From contig NW_022651116.1 of the NCBI RefSeq assembly GCF_004027225.2, positions 5,001 to 69,000 on the forward strand: 64,000 nt of DNA. The letters are read 5' to 3'. This document shows positions 31,561 to 44,400 of the stretch, piece after piece. The notes under the pieces were generated by a model that saw only the letters and a list, made by a program, of their open reading frames with translations, searched no databases and was not told the origin of the DNA. The position numbers were made by a program, and so were the translations under genes. Within the stretch, counting starts at the first letter, position 1. Each line of letters starts with the position of its first letter. Origin of the DNA: Strigops habroptila (Eukaryota > Chordata > Aves > Psittaciformes > Psittacidae).

Positions 31561-31671
31561 ACGCAATAAATGGAGTGGGATCGAGACCAAGCACCGGGGG
31601 GGGGGGCTCGGCTGGAGGCGGGAGGAGGAGCAGCCCCGGCGCCTCCGTGCGCGGTCGCAGAGACGCTGCCT

Positions 31672-31908
31672 TCATCCCCCTCCTCTTCTTCCCCATCCCA
31701 TCCTCCGCTTGATCTCCATCTTCCTCTTCATCCCCCTCCACCTCTTCATCCCCATCCTCTTCCACCCCCTTCTCCCCTTCCTTTTCCTCCCCCTCCTCCT
31801 CTTCCTTCCCCTCCTCCTTTTCCTCACCCTCCTCTCCATCTCCATCCTCCTCTTCCCCCCCACCCCTTCCTCCTCCTCTTCCTCCCCCTCTCTACATCCC
31901 CCCCCAGC
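31672..31908. repeat. Polypyrimidine (CT) tract just upstream of the ICAM5 start
   Basis: About 235 bp made almost wholly of C and T (CCTCCTCTTCCTTCCCCTCC type) ending about 13 bp before the ATG. It lies in the 5' UTR or core promoter; such mirror-like tracts can form triplex DNA (inference). Confidence 0.75.
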
Positions 31909-31920
31909 AGCCGGGACCCG

Positions 31921-34900
31921 ATGGGCCCCCCCGGCACGGCCGCGCTGCTGCTGCCCCCCCTCATCCTGGCACTCGCAGGTAGGGGGAACCCGGGGGGGGG
32001 GGTGGTGGGATGGACCTCGGGGACCCCAAATTCCAGGGACCCTTAATGTGTGTGTGGGGGAACCCCGAAGGCCCTTGAAGGGGGGGACACACACCACTGG
32101 GGACCCGGGCCCAGGACCTCCTAATTTTAGGGAGGGGGGGCGAACCCCCAAAGAGCCCAGACACTGGCCCCCATCATGATGGGGAGCGGGAAGGGGGGAT
32201 CCCCAACGCCAGGGACCCTTAACATTGGGGGGTGGACCCCCAGGAGACCCTATTTCTGTGGGGAGGGGGGACCAAGGACCCCTTAGTAGCATGTGCATGA
32301 AGATACATGTACCATGGGGGACACAGGGGGGGACCCCTAGGACCCCAGACACTGGGTGCCTGGTTTTGGGGGGCCCCCAGGGACCCTTAATGTTGGGGGG
32401 TACACTGGGTGCCTGTTGTTGGGGGGCCCCCAGGGACCCTTAATGTTGGGGGGTGAACCCCCAGGAGACCCTGTTTCGGGAGGGGGGGGCAAAGGACCCC
32501 AGGGAACTTTAGTGCTGGGGTGGACATGACCCCAGGACACCCTATTCTGGGGTGGGGGGCCCAAGGACCCTAGGGACCTTTAGCGCTGGCCACACGCACA
32601 CACACAGGGGGGACCCCCAGGACCCCAGCTGCCCCCAGTAGGGGTCCTATCAGGGTGCTCACCAGGGTGGGGGGGGTCTCACAACCGGAGTCCTCAGCCG
32701 GGGGGTGCCAGGGCTGAGCCGTCAGGGGGTGCCCCCTGGTGGGGGCTCTCGCAGGGGCCACCCGCGGCACGTTCACGGTGGGGGCCTGGCCGCGGGTGGC
32801 CGTGGTGCCCTTCGGGGGCTCGGTGGCCATCAACTGCAGCCGCAGCGCTTGCCCGGGGGGCAATGCCACGCTGGGGCTGGACACCCCCTTACCCGTGGCT
32901 CTGGGGGCCGGCGGGCGCCGATGGCAAAGCTTCCGGCTCCTCAACGTGTCCCAGTGGAGCCCCGGCGCCGCCACATGCTACGGGCGCTGCGGTGACACCC
33001 AAGTCAATGCCAGCGCCGGGATCCTTGTGTACCGTGAGTGCCAGGATGGGGGGAGTCCGGGTGGTGCTTAGAGGGGGGGGCTGTGGTTAATGGTTCGGTG
33101 TCACCACATCCCAGGGCTACCGGAGCGTGTGGTGCTGGAGCCGGTGCCGGCTGTGGCGGTGGGTGAGAGCCGGAACCTGACGTGCCACGTGCTGGAGGTG
33201 GCTCCGGTGGGGAACTTGACGGTGACATTGCGCCGAGGGGCCGAAACGCTACGGACGGCGAGTTTTGGTGCTGTGAATGGCAGCGCCAGCGTGGCTGTCA
33301 CCCATGTGCTGAGCGCCGGGCCCGGGGACCACGGGCAGGATGTCACCTGCCATGCTGAGCTGTCCCTGCGGCCACATGGGCCCCTCTTCGCCCGTGCTGC
33401 CGTCCCCGTCAGGCTCTCGGTGTTCGGTGAGTCCCGGTGCTGGTGCCCATGGAGCCGGCCAGGGGAAGGGGTTGGAGCAGCTCGGCACCACCATGGCCCT
33501 GTCCCCATCCCATCTCTTCCCAGTCCTCATCTGATCTCCATTCCAATCCCATTTCCATGTTGCTGTTCCCATCCCCATCTCAGTCCTCTTCCCTCTTGTA
33601 TCCCCATCCTCAGTCCTGTTCCCATCCTAGTCTCATCTCCATTTCCATCCTAATCCCATTCCAACCCTATTCCTGTCCCCAGTCCCCATCTTTGTGCCAT
33701 CCCAATCCCCACCCTAGTCCCCATCCCCTTCCCAATCCCATCCCAGTCCTGTTCCCATCCCCTTCCCAATCCCATCCTAGTTCAATTCCCATCACAGTCC
33801 CCATTCCCATCCACATCCCATCCTGTCCCCATCTCCATCGCAGTCTTGTTCCCATCTGCTTCCCAATCCCATCCCAGTCCTGTTCCCATCCCCATCGCAG
33901 TCTTGTTCCCATCCCCTTCCCAATCCCATCCCAGTCCTGTTCCCATCCCCTTCTCAATCCCATCCTAGTCCAATTCCCATCCCAGTCCCCATTCCCATCC
34001 CCATCCCATCCTGTCCTATCCCATCCCAGTCTCTCTGGGACTGCCCAGCTGAGCTCCACAACTCTAATCCCCTTCCCATTCCTGAATCCCTCCCTACCTT
34101 CACCCAGTGGCCGCGGCCATGCTGGGATCCCTCCCGGCAACTCCATGTCCTCACCGGTACCCGGTGAGGGTCCGGCCATTGGGATCCATGGTCCCGGTGA
34201 TGCCGCGTCCCCGCAGCTCTCCCGGAGCCGCCGCAGCTCCAGGCTCCATCCCACCTGGAGCTCGGCACCACCAGCACCGCCACCTGCCAGCTCACCGGTG
34301 CCTTCCCCGCCGGCGACGTCCGCTTCACCCTCATCCTGGCCGGGCAGAGCCTGAATTTCACCACAACGGTGGCTGGGGACACACTGACCAGTGTCACCAC
34401 ACTGTCACCCAGCACCGTGGGGCCACAGGAGCTGACCTGCACCGCCGCAGTGGCCACAGCCACACGGACAACACAGAGGCAGCTCCACGTCTACCGTAAG
34501 CACCGGGTGAGGGGGTAACAGGACCCCGTTCCAAAACCCCATTGGACCACCAGCACCTTTCCCGCAGGCTTCCCAGCACCCATCCTGGAGCTGAGCCCGG
34601 CGTCGGCTCCAGCGGGCAGCGAGGTGCTGGTGAGGTGCCACGTTGGTGCTGCTGAGCCCCCAGCACTGTGGCTGCAGCTCCGCGATGCCGACAGTGGGGT
34701 CCTGGCCGAGGGACCACATTCCCGGCTGGAGCTGCCGCTGGTGGCTCGCCGTGAGGATGATGGGCGGCGATTTGGGTGCCAGGCCAGCCTGGCTGTCGAT
34801 GACACCATGGTGACAAAGGACGTGGATGCCCAGCTCACTGTGCTCTGTGAGTGCTGCTCTGCCGATGGCTTCTCCCTGCGTTCCCGGTTGTCTTGACCTG

Positions 34901-37462
34901 GTCGGAGTCAATGGATTGGTCACCCAGCTGGAATTAACTCGGTTTAACAGCGTTTGAGCCAGGCTCAGTTTGATGCTGTTAGAGCCAGGCTCAGATTCCA
35001 GCCTCTCCCACCGCCACATCCCAACGTCTTTTCCAGACATGCCCGAGCTGGCAGCGAGTGACTGTCCCGGGAACCGGACATGGCTGCGGGGGACACGAGA
35101 AGCTCTTTCCTGCCACGCCACCGGCAACCCCGTGCCCACTGTAGTGTGCGGCCGGGACGGCGTCACTGTCAGCACCACGGTCCCGGAGCTGGTCACCCGC
35201 TCCAGAGCTGGCACCTACCTCTGCAATGCCACCAACAGCTTGGGGACACAGACCCAGCTCGTCACCGTCCGCGTGGAGTGTGAGTGGCGCCAGCACCCTG
35301 CGCCGCGGTGACACTGGCAGCACCGGCACTAACCAAGAGCCCTGTTTGTGTCCCCCCCACCCCAAGATGAGCCCACGCTGACGGAGAGGGGCTGCCCCGC
35401 GCACCGGATCTGGGTGGAAGGCGAGCGGCGGGAGCTGGCGTGTCGCGCCGATGGGGACCCGCCACCCAGCACCCGCTGCGCCCGCGACGGCGGCACCGCG
35501 GGCAGGTCAGGAACGCACCGGGCGGTTCACCGCGCCGACGCCGGGCGCTACGTCTGCCGGGCCACCAACAAGCACGGCACCGCGGTGCGCAGTGTGGTGG
35601 TGACCGTGGAGTGTGAGTGCCCGAGGGGACGGGAGCCGGTGGTGCCAGGGATGGGGAGGCTGAAGCCTTGGCTGGGGATGTGGCTATGCTGGGAATAGTG
35701 TTATCCCTGCACCCATCAACCATCACCCAGCCCCAGCACCCATCATCACCCAGTCCCATCATCCATCATCACCCAGTCCCATCATCCAGCACCCAGCCCC
35801 CATCATTACCCAGTCCCATCATCCGTCATCACCCAGTCTCATCATCCATCATCACCCAGTCCCATCAACCATCACCCAGCCCCAGCACCCATCATCGCCC
35901 AGTCCCATCATCCAGCACCCAGGCCCAGCACCCATCATCGCCCAGTCCCATCATCCATCATCACCCAGTCCCATCATCCAGCACCCAGCCCCAGCACCCA
36001 TCATCACCCAGTCCCATCATCCATCATCACCCAGTCCCATCATCCAGCACCCAGCCCCAGCACCCATCAGCACCCAGTCCCATCATCCATCATCACCCAG
36101 TCCCATCATCCAGCACCCAGCCCCAGCACCCATCAGCACCCAGTCCCATCATCCATCATCACCCGGTCCCATCATCCAGCACCCAGCCCCAGCACCCATC
36201 ATCACTCAGCACCCACCATCCATCATCACCCAGTCCCATCATCCAGCACCCAGCCCCAGCACCCATCATCACCCAGTCCCATCATCCATCAACACCCAGT
36301 CCCATCATCCAGCACCCAGCCCCAGCACCCATCATCACTCAGCACCCATCATCAGTCAGCACCCATCATCGCTCAGCACCCATCCCCTTGACCACCATGT
36401 CCCCGCAGATGAGCCAAGCATGGCCGAGCCCGGATGCCCGGCACAGCGGCTCTGGGTCGAGGGGATGCCGGCGGAGCTGGTCTGTGCCGCCACCGGCAAC
36501 CCCCGGCCCCGCGTCGCCTGTGCCAAGCTTGGGGACGGCCACCCCCCCGCGGCGATGAGTGCCAATGTCACCCGCGCCCACGCCGGCACCTACCAGTGCC
36601 AGGCCACCAACAGCCACGGCTCAGCCCTGCGCAACATCACCGTCGCCGTCGAGTGTGAGTTGAGGATGGGGTGACCCAGGGGGTGTCAGGGAGGGACCTG
36701 GGAATCCAGGAGGAGCCTGGGTGTCAGGAGGAGACCCGGGTGTCAAAGGGGGGACCTGGGTGTCGAGGAGGGGACCTGAGTGTCAGGAGGAGACCCGGGT
36801 GTCAGGAGGTTTGGGGTGGGGGGCAAAAAAGGGGCTTTTTGGGGGTGTTTTTCATCTCCGGAGCCATGCTTTGGGTGAGGGCCGGTGCCCCCCCCCCGGT
36901 GCAGACAGCCCGGCCACTGTCACCCTGCGTGTCCTGCCCTCGGCCACCGTCTCCCGCGGCACCAGCTTCAGCGTGGAATGTCGCGCCGAGGGGCTGCCCC
37001 CCCCCACGTACGGCTGGGTGCTGCCGCCCGCTCCCAACCTCCGCTTCGGTGCCGGTAACCGCAGCGTCGCCGTCGCCGGGGCCGCCGCCGCCAACAGGGG
37101 GCTTTATACCTGCACCGCAAGCAACCGGCACGGCTGGCGGGCCGGCAGCGTCCTGGTGCGGGTGGACGGTGAGCTGGGGGCTACGGGGAAACAAGGCGGG
37201 GGGGGCGCCGCCACCGCGGTGCCACCGACACTTTGCCGTCCCGTTAGAGAGCCGGTTGGTGCTGGCGGCGTCGCTGGGCTCGGTGGGCGCCGTTACCGCG
37301 GTGGGTTTGGCGGCTGCCGGGGGTTATTATCTCAAATCAACGGCGTGTAAGAAGGGGGAATACAACGTGCGGGACGCCGAGGGCTCGTCAGAAGCCGCCT
37401 GCCTGCACCGGCAGCGCCGCGGCCGCACCGAGGTCTACGGCATCCAGCTCACGCAGCCGTAA
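31921..37462 (+). CDS. ICAM5: ICAM5-like adhesion receptor (telencephalin), eight Ig domains
   Basis: Type I membrane immunoglobulin-superfamily receptor; mammalian ICAM5 is neuronal and binds LFA-1. Ten coding exons, phase 1 at every border: 31921-31978 (signal peptide), 32755-33033, 33115-33426, 34217-34495, 34568-34846, 35037-35279, 35367-35612, 36409-36654, 36905-37168, 37248-37462; 806 aa. Each middle exon is one Ig domain. D1 has the integrin motif region LDTPLP with an acidic residue where ICAM1 has its key Glu. D5-D7 share C-P-x(5)-W-x-E/R-G and GTYxCxATN-type signatures. The transmembrane segment lies in the last exon, followed by YYLKSTACKKGEYNV and ending YGIQLTQP, close to the ICAM5 tail and unlike ICAM1. 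Human ICAM5 has nine Ig domains; here only three of the middle type are present. Convergent with BEST2. Confidence 0.9.
31985..32740. repeat. Irregular G-rich repeats in ICAM5 intron 1
   Basis: Loose 30-50-bp repeats of CCCAGGGACCCTTAATGTTG and GGGGTGGACCCCCAGGAGAC types between exons 1 and 2. Confidence 0.75.
33510..34050. repeat. Minisatellite in ICAM5 intron 3
   Basis: Units of 17-36 bp such as CCCATCCCAGTCCTGTTCCC and ATCCCCTTCCCAATC. Confidence 0.9.
35700..36395. repeat. Minisatellite in ICAM5 intron 7
   Basis: Units of 16-40 bp with CATCACCCAGTCCCATCATC and CAGCACCCAGCCCCAGCACC. Confidence 0.9.
36660..36830. repeat. Short repeat cluster in ICAM5 intron 8
   Basis: Seven or so copies of GGAGACCCGGGTGTCAGGA and related 20-24-bp units. 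Confidence 0.75.
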
Positions 37463-37720
37463 CCGGGAACATCCATCCCCTACCCCGGCATTCCCAATGG
37501 GATGGGTCCCCCCGGCATTCCCAATGGGATGGATGCCCCCGGCATTCCCACTGAGATCGATTGCTGGGGGTCGCTTTGTGTGTCTGCCCGTCCCTGTCGT
37601 CGTCCCCGCCCCGTCGCACGGTTTGGGGCGGGTTTTGAAGCGTTTTGGTGCCTGGGGGTTGCTGGGGGGGGGGGCACCCAAGTCCCCTCCTGGCAATTCC
37701 CAGGGGATACAGCAATAGCC

Positions 37721-37726
37721 AATAAA
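37721..37726 (+). terminator. ICAM5: ICAM5 polyadenylation signal
   Basis: AATAAA about 260 bp after the ICAM5 stop (context GCCAATAAATAAG). A second plus-strand AATAAA at 38304-38309 could give a longer form reaching into the BEST2 3' end. Confidence 0.75.
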
Positions 37727-37729
37727 TAA

Positions 37730-38300
37730 GTCCATTGGAATGAGAGGGAGAAAGATGGTGATTCCGGCTTTGGGGGGGGCGAGCCTGTTCCAACCACCAC
37801 CTTCTTGGCCCCAAGCCCCATTCCATGTTCCAAACCATGGGGACCCCCATCCTGGCCAAGGAGCAAAGGCTTCGGGGGGGGGGGGGCACAGATACCCTAG
37901 GGGGGGCATGGGGACCCTTGGGGGACAGAGATACCGCGGGGGGGGGATGAAAATACCCCAGGAAAGGGTTGGTATTTTGAGGGGGGGCTGTAAATGGGGG
38001 GGTATTGGTGGAGTGAATGGAATTGAGGGGTTCGGGACGTGATGCTGGGGGTCCTATGGGCCCTGTGGGAGTTGGGACCCCCCATGGCCACCCCCCAACC
38101 GCTGATGGGGGTCTGGGGTCACCAACTGCTGACTTTGGGGAGGTTCCCCTTTGGGCTGCTCCCATTTTAGACACTACAGGCTTGGGGGGGGGGAGGGCAG
38201 ACCCTGCACCCCTCTTTGAGGGGGGGCTTTTAGCACTTCACGCTTTGTACCCCTTTTCTATGGGGCTGGGAGGGGGGGTCCTGTTGTGCCCCAAACCCCC
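37730..38300. other. Spacer between convergent ICAM5 and BEST2
   Basis: G-run-rich sequence (many runs of 6-11 G). No gene, RNA or mobile element seen. Confidence 0.6.
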
Positions 38301-38332
38301 TTCAATAAAGCCACAGGACTCAGAGCTGGGGG

Positions 38333-38338
38333 TTTATT
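38333..38338 (-). terminator. BEST2: BEST2 polyadenylation signal
   Basis: AATAAA on the minus strand, about 80 bp past the BEST2 stop codon at 38415. It lies only about 25 bp from the plus-strand AATAAA at 38304, so the two convergent genes end nearly back to back. Confidence 0.75.
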
Positions 38339-38414
38339 CCTGGCAGAGATTCTCAGGGGGCTCCTATAGGGCTGAGCCATGCTGAAGGGGTGTGTTTTGA
38401 GGTGTCCCCCCCCT

Positions 38415-41400
38415 TTAAACCATGTCATCAGCGCTGGGGTGCAGGAGCCAGCACTCGTGGGGGGCGCTGTCCCCTCCTGGGGTGTCCCTCAGGGTGGCTT
38501 TGTCCCCCCTTGGGCTGTCCCCATTCCCCAGCTGGCGCTCGGGGGTCTCCCCAATATCCTCCAGTGGCAGGAACTGCATCTCCTCCTTGGCCAACCTGCG
38601 GGACATCGAGGTCACCCCAAAACCACCCCAGAGTCACCCCTAGCACCCCACACACCCATCAGGGACACCCCCATTCCTTAGGAATGGCTTTTGAGGGTCC
38701 CCGGGAGCACTTTGGGGTCCCTGGTGGGAGTCGGGAGGTCTCGGGGGGGGGGGTTGGAGGACACTGGGGAGGTTTTGGGGTGGCTGAAGCCCCAGAGCCC
38801 CTCGTTTGGGGGGCGAAGGCTCTGGGGGGGGAGGTTGGGGGGGTCCCATCTGCACGTACGTGATGTCGCAGGCGGAGCCGCGGAAGGGCGGGTGGCGCAG
38901 CGGTGCGGCCGCGGCCGTGTACGGCACCCGCGGGCTGGCGGCGTCCCAGTACCGGTCCCGTTCCAGCGCCGGCACCTCCCCGTACAGCTCATCCACCGCC
39001 AGCATGGACACCTAAGGCACGGACCCGGGTCCCATCCTGACACCCGGGTCCTGTCCTGACACCCAGGTCCCCTCCTGGACACCCAGTTCCCAGTGGGAGC
39101 GGGATGGGGATACCTGGAAGTTGCGGTCAATGAGCATGTTGGTCTCGAAGTCATCGTCATCCTCCCCAAAGGGGTTGATGAGTTGCTCAGCCACCTGCAG
39201 CGAGGCCACCATGTCCCTTGAGGCCACTGCGTGTCACCCTGAGGCCACCGGGTGCCATCCCCCCCCCCCCAACCCCACCTTGAGCCACCCCACATAGAAG
39301 AAGAACTGGAGGAGGGTGAAGACGGGGACCCCCAGGTCCAGCTCGTGCCCTGCGTAGCCCTGGGCCGGGTCCAGAAACTGCCGCCCGATGAGGCACGTCA
39401 CGAAGAAGGTGTAGACGGCGATTGTCACCACCTGCAGCAGGGGACAGTCCCCTCTGTGTCCCCTCTGTGTCCCCTCCATGTCCCCTCCATGTCCCCTCAC
39501 GTCCTTCCATCCCTCCCTGTGACCCTCCATCCCATGCCCTTCCACCCTCATCCGTATCCCTCCAGGTCACCCCTGTTTTCCACCATCCTTGTCCCCCTAC
39601 ATCCCTGCCAGGTCCCCCCACATCCTTTCATGTCCCCTCACCCCTTTCCAGCACCCCCATGTCCCCTGGTCCGTGCCCCTCCATCCCTTTTGGGTCCTCT
39701 CCAAGGCCCCCCATCTCTGTCCATGTCTCCCCCGTGTCCCTTCACACCCAGGTCCCCATCCAGCCCCCCCCCCCTCCATGTCCCCATTGCTTCCCAGTGC
39801 CCACCTGGGTGTACACCAGTGGGACGCTGATCCAGTCATAGTGGAAGAGGAGGCTGCAGTGCCCACGGAAGCGGTTCAGCTCCTGCGGGGGGGGACACGG
39901 GAGGGGTTGGGGGTGACAGGGGATCGGGGGGGTCTGTGGAGGGGCTCAGGGGGTCCCTTGGGGCATGTTTGGGGGGGTGCTGGGAGAGGCTCAGGGCGTC
40001 CCTGGGTGGTGTCAGGGGGTCCCTGGGGTGTTCGTGGGTTCCCCGGGGGGTCTCAGAGGTGCCGGGGGGGGGGTCGGGGGGTGGAGGGGGGTGTCCCCCG
40101 GGGGGTGGCGGCTCCGGGGGTACCTCCATGAGGAGCTTGAGGGCGCTGTCATCGCGCACCCGCCCCTCGCGCCGCGCCTGCGCCGCCAGAGCCGCGAACC
40201 AGACGCAGGGGACCCAGAACTGGTTGTGGGGGGAGCGGAGCCCCTCGAGCCGCCGCCGCTCCCCCCGCGTCAGGAACCCTGCGGGACGGGACGTCAACCT
40301 CCGCCTCGTGACGTCACTCCCCGTCCCCGTGACGTCACCGTCCGCTCCCAGTGCTCCCAGTGTTCCCAACACCCTCTCCCAGTGTTCCCACTGTCCCCAG
40401 TGTCCGCAGCTCTCCCACTGGTCCCATCCCCTGGTGCCATCCCCCTCTCCCATCCCCCGTTGCCATCCCCCGGTGCCTTTTCCCGGTGCCATCCCCGGTG
40501 CCATCCCCCTACCCCATAACGTCGCTCCGCCCCATAACGTCCCCCCAGTGCCATCTCCCCGGTGCCATCCCCCTGTCCCATCCCCTGATGCCACCCCCCG
40601 CTGCCATCCCCCGGTGCCATCCCCCCGGTGCCATCCCCCGGTGCCATCCCCTGGTGCCATCCCCCGGTGCCATCCCCCGGTGCCCTTTCCCGGTGCCATC
40701 CTCCGGTGCCATCCCCCGGTGCCATCCCCCTGTCCCTTCCCCCGTTGCCATCCCCCGGTGCCTTTTCCCGGTGCCATCCCCGGTGCTGTCCCCCTACCCC
40801 ATAACGTCCGCCCAGGTGCCATCCCCCTCTCCCATCCCCCGTTGCCATCCCCCCGGTGCCATCCCCCGATGCCATCCCACTTTGCCATCCCCCGATGCCA
40901 CCCCCGGTGCCGTCCCCCTACCCCATAACGTCGCTCCTCCCCATAACGTCCCCCAGGTGCCATCCCCCCGGTGCCATCTCCCTGTCCCATCCCCTGATGC
41001 CATTCCCCGGTGCCACCTCCCGGTGCCACCCCCCCCGGTGCCATCCCCCTGCCCCATAGCGTCGTCGTCGTGGTCCCCCCCCCCCCCCGGGTAAGCCCAG
41101 GCGCGCACCCGCCTGCACGAGGTGGTCGGCGGTGGGGAAGCGCTTGCGCGCCGCCGAGCTGACGGCGCGCAGCACGAGCAGCGCCGCCAGGCTCCCGTAG
41201 CGCAGCAGCGTCCGGCGCAGCAGCCGCCCGCGCGCGTCCGCGCCGTGCACGCTCCCGGCCACCGCCAGCATCAGCCCGTCGGGCGCGGGCACGGCGCGGA
41301 ACTGCCCCCACCAGCGCTCCAGCACCAGCGCCACGTAGAAACCTGCGGCGGCAGCGCGGGGAGATGCGGGGGGGGGGGGGGGTAACGGGGGCACCGAGAA

Positions 41401-44400
41401 GGGGTGCGGGGAGCACTGGGAGCACTGGGAGCACTGGGACTGGGTGTTGGGGACACTGGGAAGGGGTGCTGGGAGCACTGGGAGGGGGTGCTGGGGACAC
41501 TGGGAGCACTGGGAGGGGGCGCTGGGGGCACTGGGAGCACTGGGAGGGGGTGCTGGGGACACTGGGAGGGCTGGGAGGGAGTGCTGGGGACGCTGGGAGG
41601 GAGTGCTGGGGACACTGGGAGCACTGGGAGGGGGTGCTGGGCCACTGGGAGCACTGGCAGGGAGTGCTGGGGACACTGGGAGCACTGGGAGGGGGTTCTG
41701 GCTGCACTGGGAGCACTGGGAGGGGGTGCTGGGGACACTGGGAGGGCTGGGAGGGAGTGCTGGGGACACTGGGAGCACTGGGAGGGGGTTCTGGGTGCAC
41801 TGGGAGCACTGGGAGGGGGTGCTGGGGACACTGGGAAGGCTGGGAGGGAGTGCTGGGGACACTGGGAGCACTGGGAGGGGGTGCTGGGGACACTGGGAGT
41901 GCTGTTGGGGACACTGGGAGCGCTGTTGGGGACACTGGGAGCACTGGGAGGGGGTTCTGGGTGCACTGGGAGGGCTGGGAGGGGGTGCTGGGGACACTGG
42001 GAGCACTGGGAGGGGGTGCTGGGGGCACTGGGAGTGCTGTTGGGGACACTGGGAGCGCTGTTGGGGACACTGGGAGCACTGGGAGGGGGTGCTGGGGGCA
42101 CTGGGAGCACTGGGAGGGGGTGCTGGGGACACTGGGAGCACTGGGAAGGGGTGCTGGGGACACTGGGAGGGCTGGGAGGGGGTGCTGGGGACAATGGGAG
42201 GGCTGGGAGGGGGTGCTGGGGACACTGGGAGCACAGGGAGGGGGTGCTGGGGACACTGGGAGCACTGGGAGGGGGTTCTGGGTGCACTGGGAGCACTGGG
42301 AGGGGGTGCTGGGGACACTGGGAGGGCTGGGAGGGGGCGCTGGGGACACTGGGAGCACTGGGAGGGGGTGCTGGGGACACTGGGAGGGCTAGGAAGGGGT
42401 GCTGGGGACGCTGGGAGGGCTGGGAGGGGGTGCTGGGGACACTGGGAGCACAGGGAGGGGGTTCTGGGTGCACTGGGAGCACTGGGAGGGGGTGCTGGGG
42501 ACACTGGGAAGGCTGGGAGGGGGTGCTGGGGACACTGGGAGCACTGTTGGGGACACTGGGGGCACAGGGAGTGGTTGCTGGGGACACTGGGAGCACTGGG
42601 AGGGGGCGCTGGGGCCACTGGGAGCACTGGGAGCTGTGCTGGCAACACTGGGAGAGCTGTTGGGGACACTGGGAGCGCTGTTGGGGACACTGGGGGCACA
42701 GCGAGGGGGGTCTGGGGACACTGGGAGTACTGGGAAGGGGCACTGGGGCCACTGGGAGGGGGCACTGAGGGCATTGGAAAGGGGTGCTGGGTGAAACTGG
42801 GGGCACTGGGAACACTGTGGGGACACTGGGGGCACAGGGAGGGGGGTCTGGGGACACTGGGAGCACTGGGAGCTGTGCTGGTGACACTGGGAGCGCTGTT
42901 GGGGACACTGGGGCCAGAGGGAGGGGGTTCTGGGAACACTGGGAGCACTGGGAGTGGTTGCTGGGGGCACTGGGAGCACTGGGAGCGCTGTTGGGGACAC
43001 TGGGAGCACTGGGAGGCGGTGCTGGGGACACCGGGAGCAGCGGGAGGGGGTGCTGGGGCCACTGGGAGCAGCACTGGGGGTGCTGGGGGCACTGGGAGGG
43101 GGTGCTGAGGACACTGGGAGCAGCACTGGGGGTGCTGAGGGCACTGGAAGGGGGTGCTGAGGGCAGTGGGAGGGGGTGCTGGGGGCACTGGGAGCAGCAC
43201 TGGGGGTGCTGGGGGCACTGGGAGGGGGTGCTGGGGGCACTGGGAGCAGCGCTGGGGGTGCTGGGGGCGCTGGGAGGGGGTGCTGGGGGCACTGGGAGGG
43301 GGTGCTGGGGGCACTGGGAGCAGCGCTGGGGGTGCTGGGGGGACTGGGAGGGGGTGCTGGGGGCACTGGGAGGGGGTGCTGGGGGCACTGGGGGCAGCAC
43401 TGGGGGTGCTGGGGGCACTGGGAGGGGGTGCTGGGGGCACTGGGAGCAGCGCTGGGGGTGCTGGGGGCACTGGGAGGGGGTGCTGGGGGCACTGGGGGCA
43501 GCACTGGGGGTGCTGGGGCACTGGGAGGGGGTGCTGGGGCACTGGGAGGGGGTGCTGGGGGCACTGGGGCAGCACTGGGGGTGCTGGGGCACTGGGAGGA
43601 GGTGCTGGGGGCACTGGGGGCAGCACTGGGGGTGCTGGGGCACTGGGAGGGGGTGCTGAGGACACTGGGAACAGCACTGGGGGTGCTGGGGGGACTGGGA
43701 GGGGGTGCTGGGGGCACTGGGAGGGGGTGCTGGGGGTGCTGGGGGCAGCACTGGGGGTGCTGGGGCACTGGGAGGGGGTGCTGGGGGCACTGGGAGGGGG
43801 TGCTGGGGGCACTGGGGGCAGCACTGGGGGTGCTGGGGGCACTGGGAGGGGGTGCTGGGGGCACTGGGAGCAGCGCTGGGGGTGCTGGGGGCACTGGGAG
43901 GGGGTGCTGGGGGCACTGGGAGGGGGTGCTGGGGGCACTGGGAGCAGCGCTGGGGGTGCTGGGGCACTGGGAGGGGGTGCTGGGGGTGCTGGGGGCAGCA
44001 CTGGGGGTGCTGGGGCACTGGGAGGGGGTGCTGGGGGCACTGGGAGGGGGTGCTGGGGGCACTGGGGGCAGCACTGGGGGTGCTGGGGGCACTGGGGGCA
44101 GCACTGGGGGTGCTGGGGGCACTGGGAGGGGGTGCTGGGGGCACTGGGGGCAGCACTGGGGGTGCTGGGGGCACTGGGAGGGGGTGCTGAGGACACTGGG
44201 AACAGCACTGGGGGTGCTGGGGGGACTGGGAGGGGGTGCTGGGGGCACTGGGAGCAGCGCTGGGGGTGCTGGGGGCACTGGGAGGGGGTGCTGGGGCACT
44301 GGGAGGGGGTGCTGGGGGCACTGGGGGCAGCACTGGGGGTGCTGGGGCACTGGGAGGGGGTGCTGGGGCCACCGGGAGCAGCACTGGGGGTGCTGGGGGC

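Noticed and set aside
38304-38309. Plus-strand AATAAA as the main ICAM5 poly(A) signal
   Set aside because: The nearer AATAAA at 37721 is better placed; the distal one may be an alternative or a chance match close to the BEST2 3' end.
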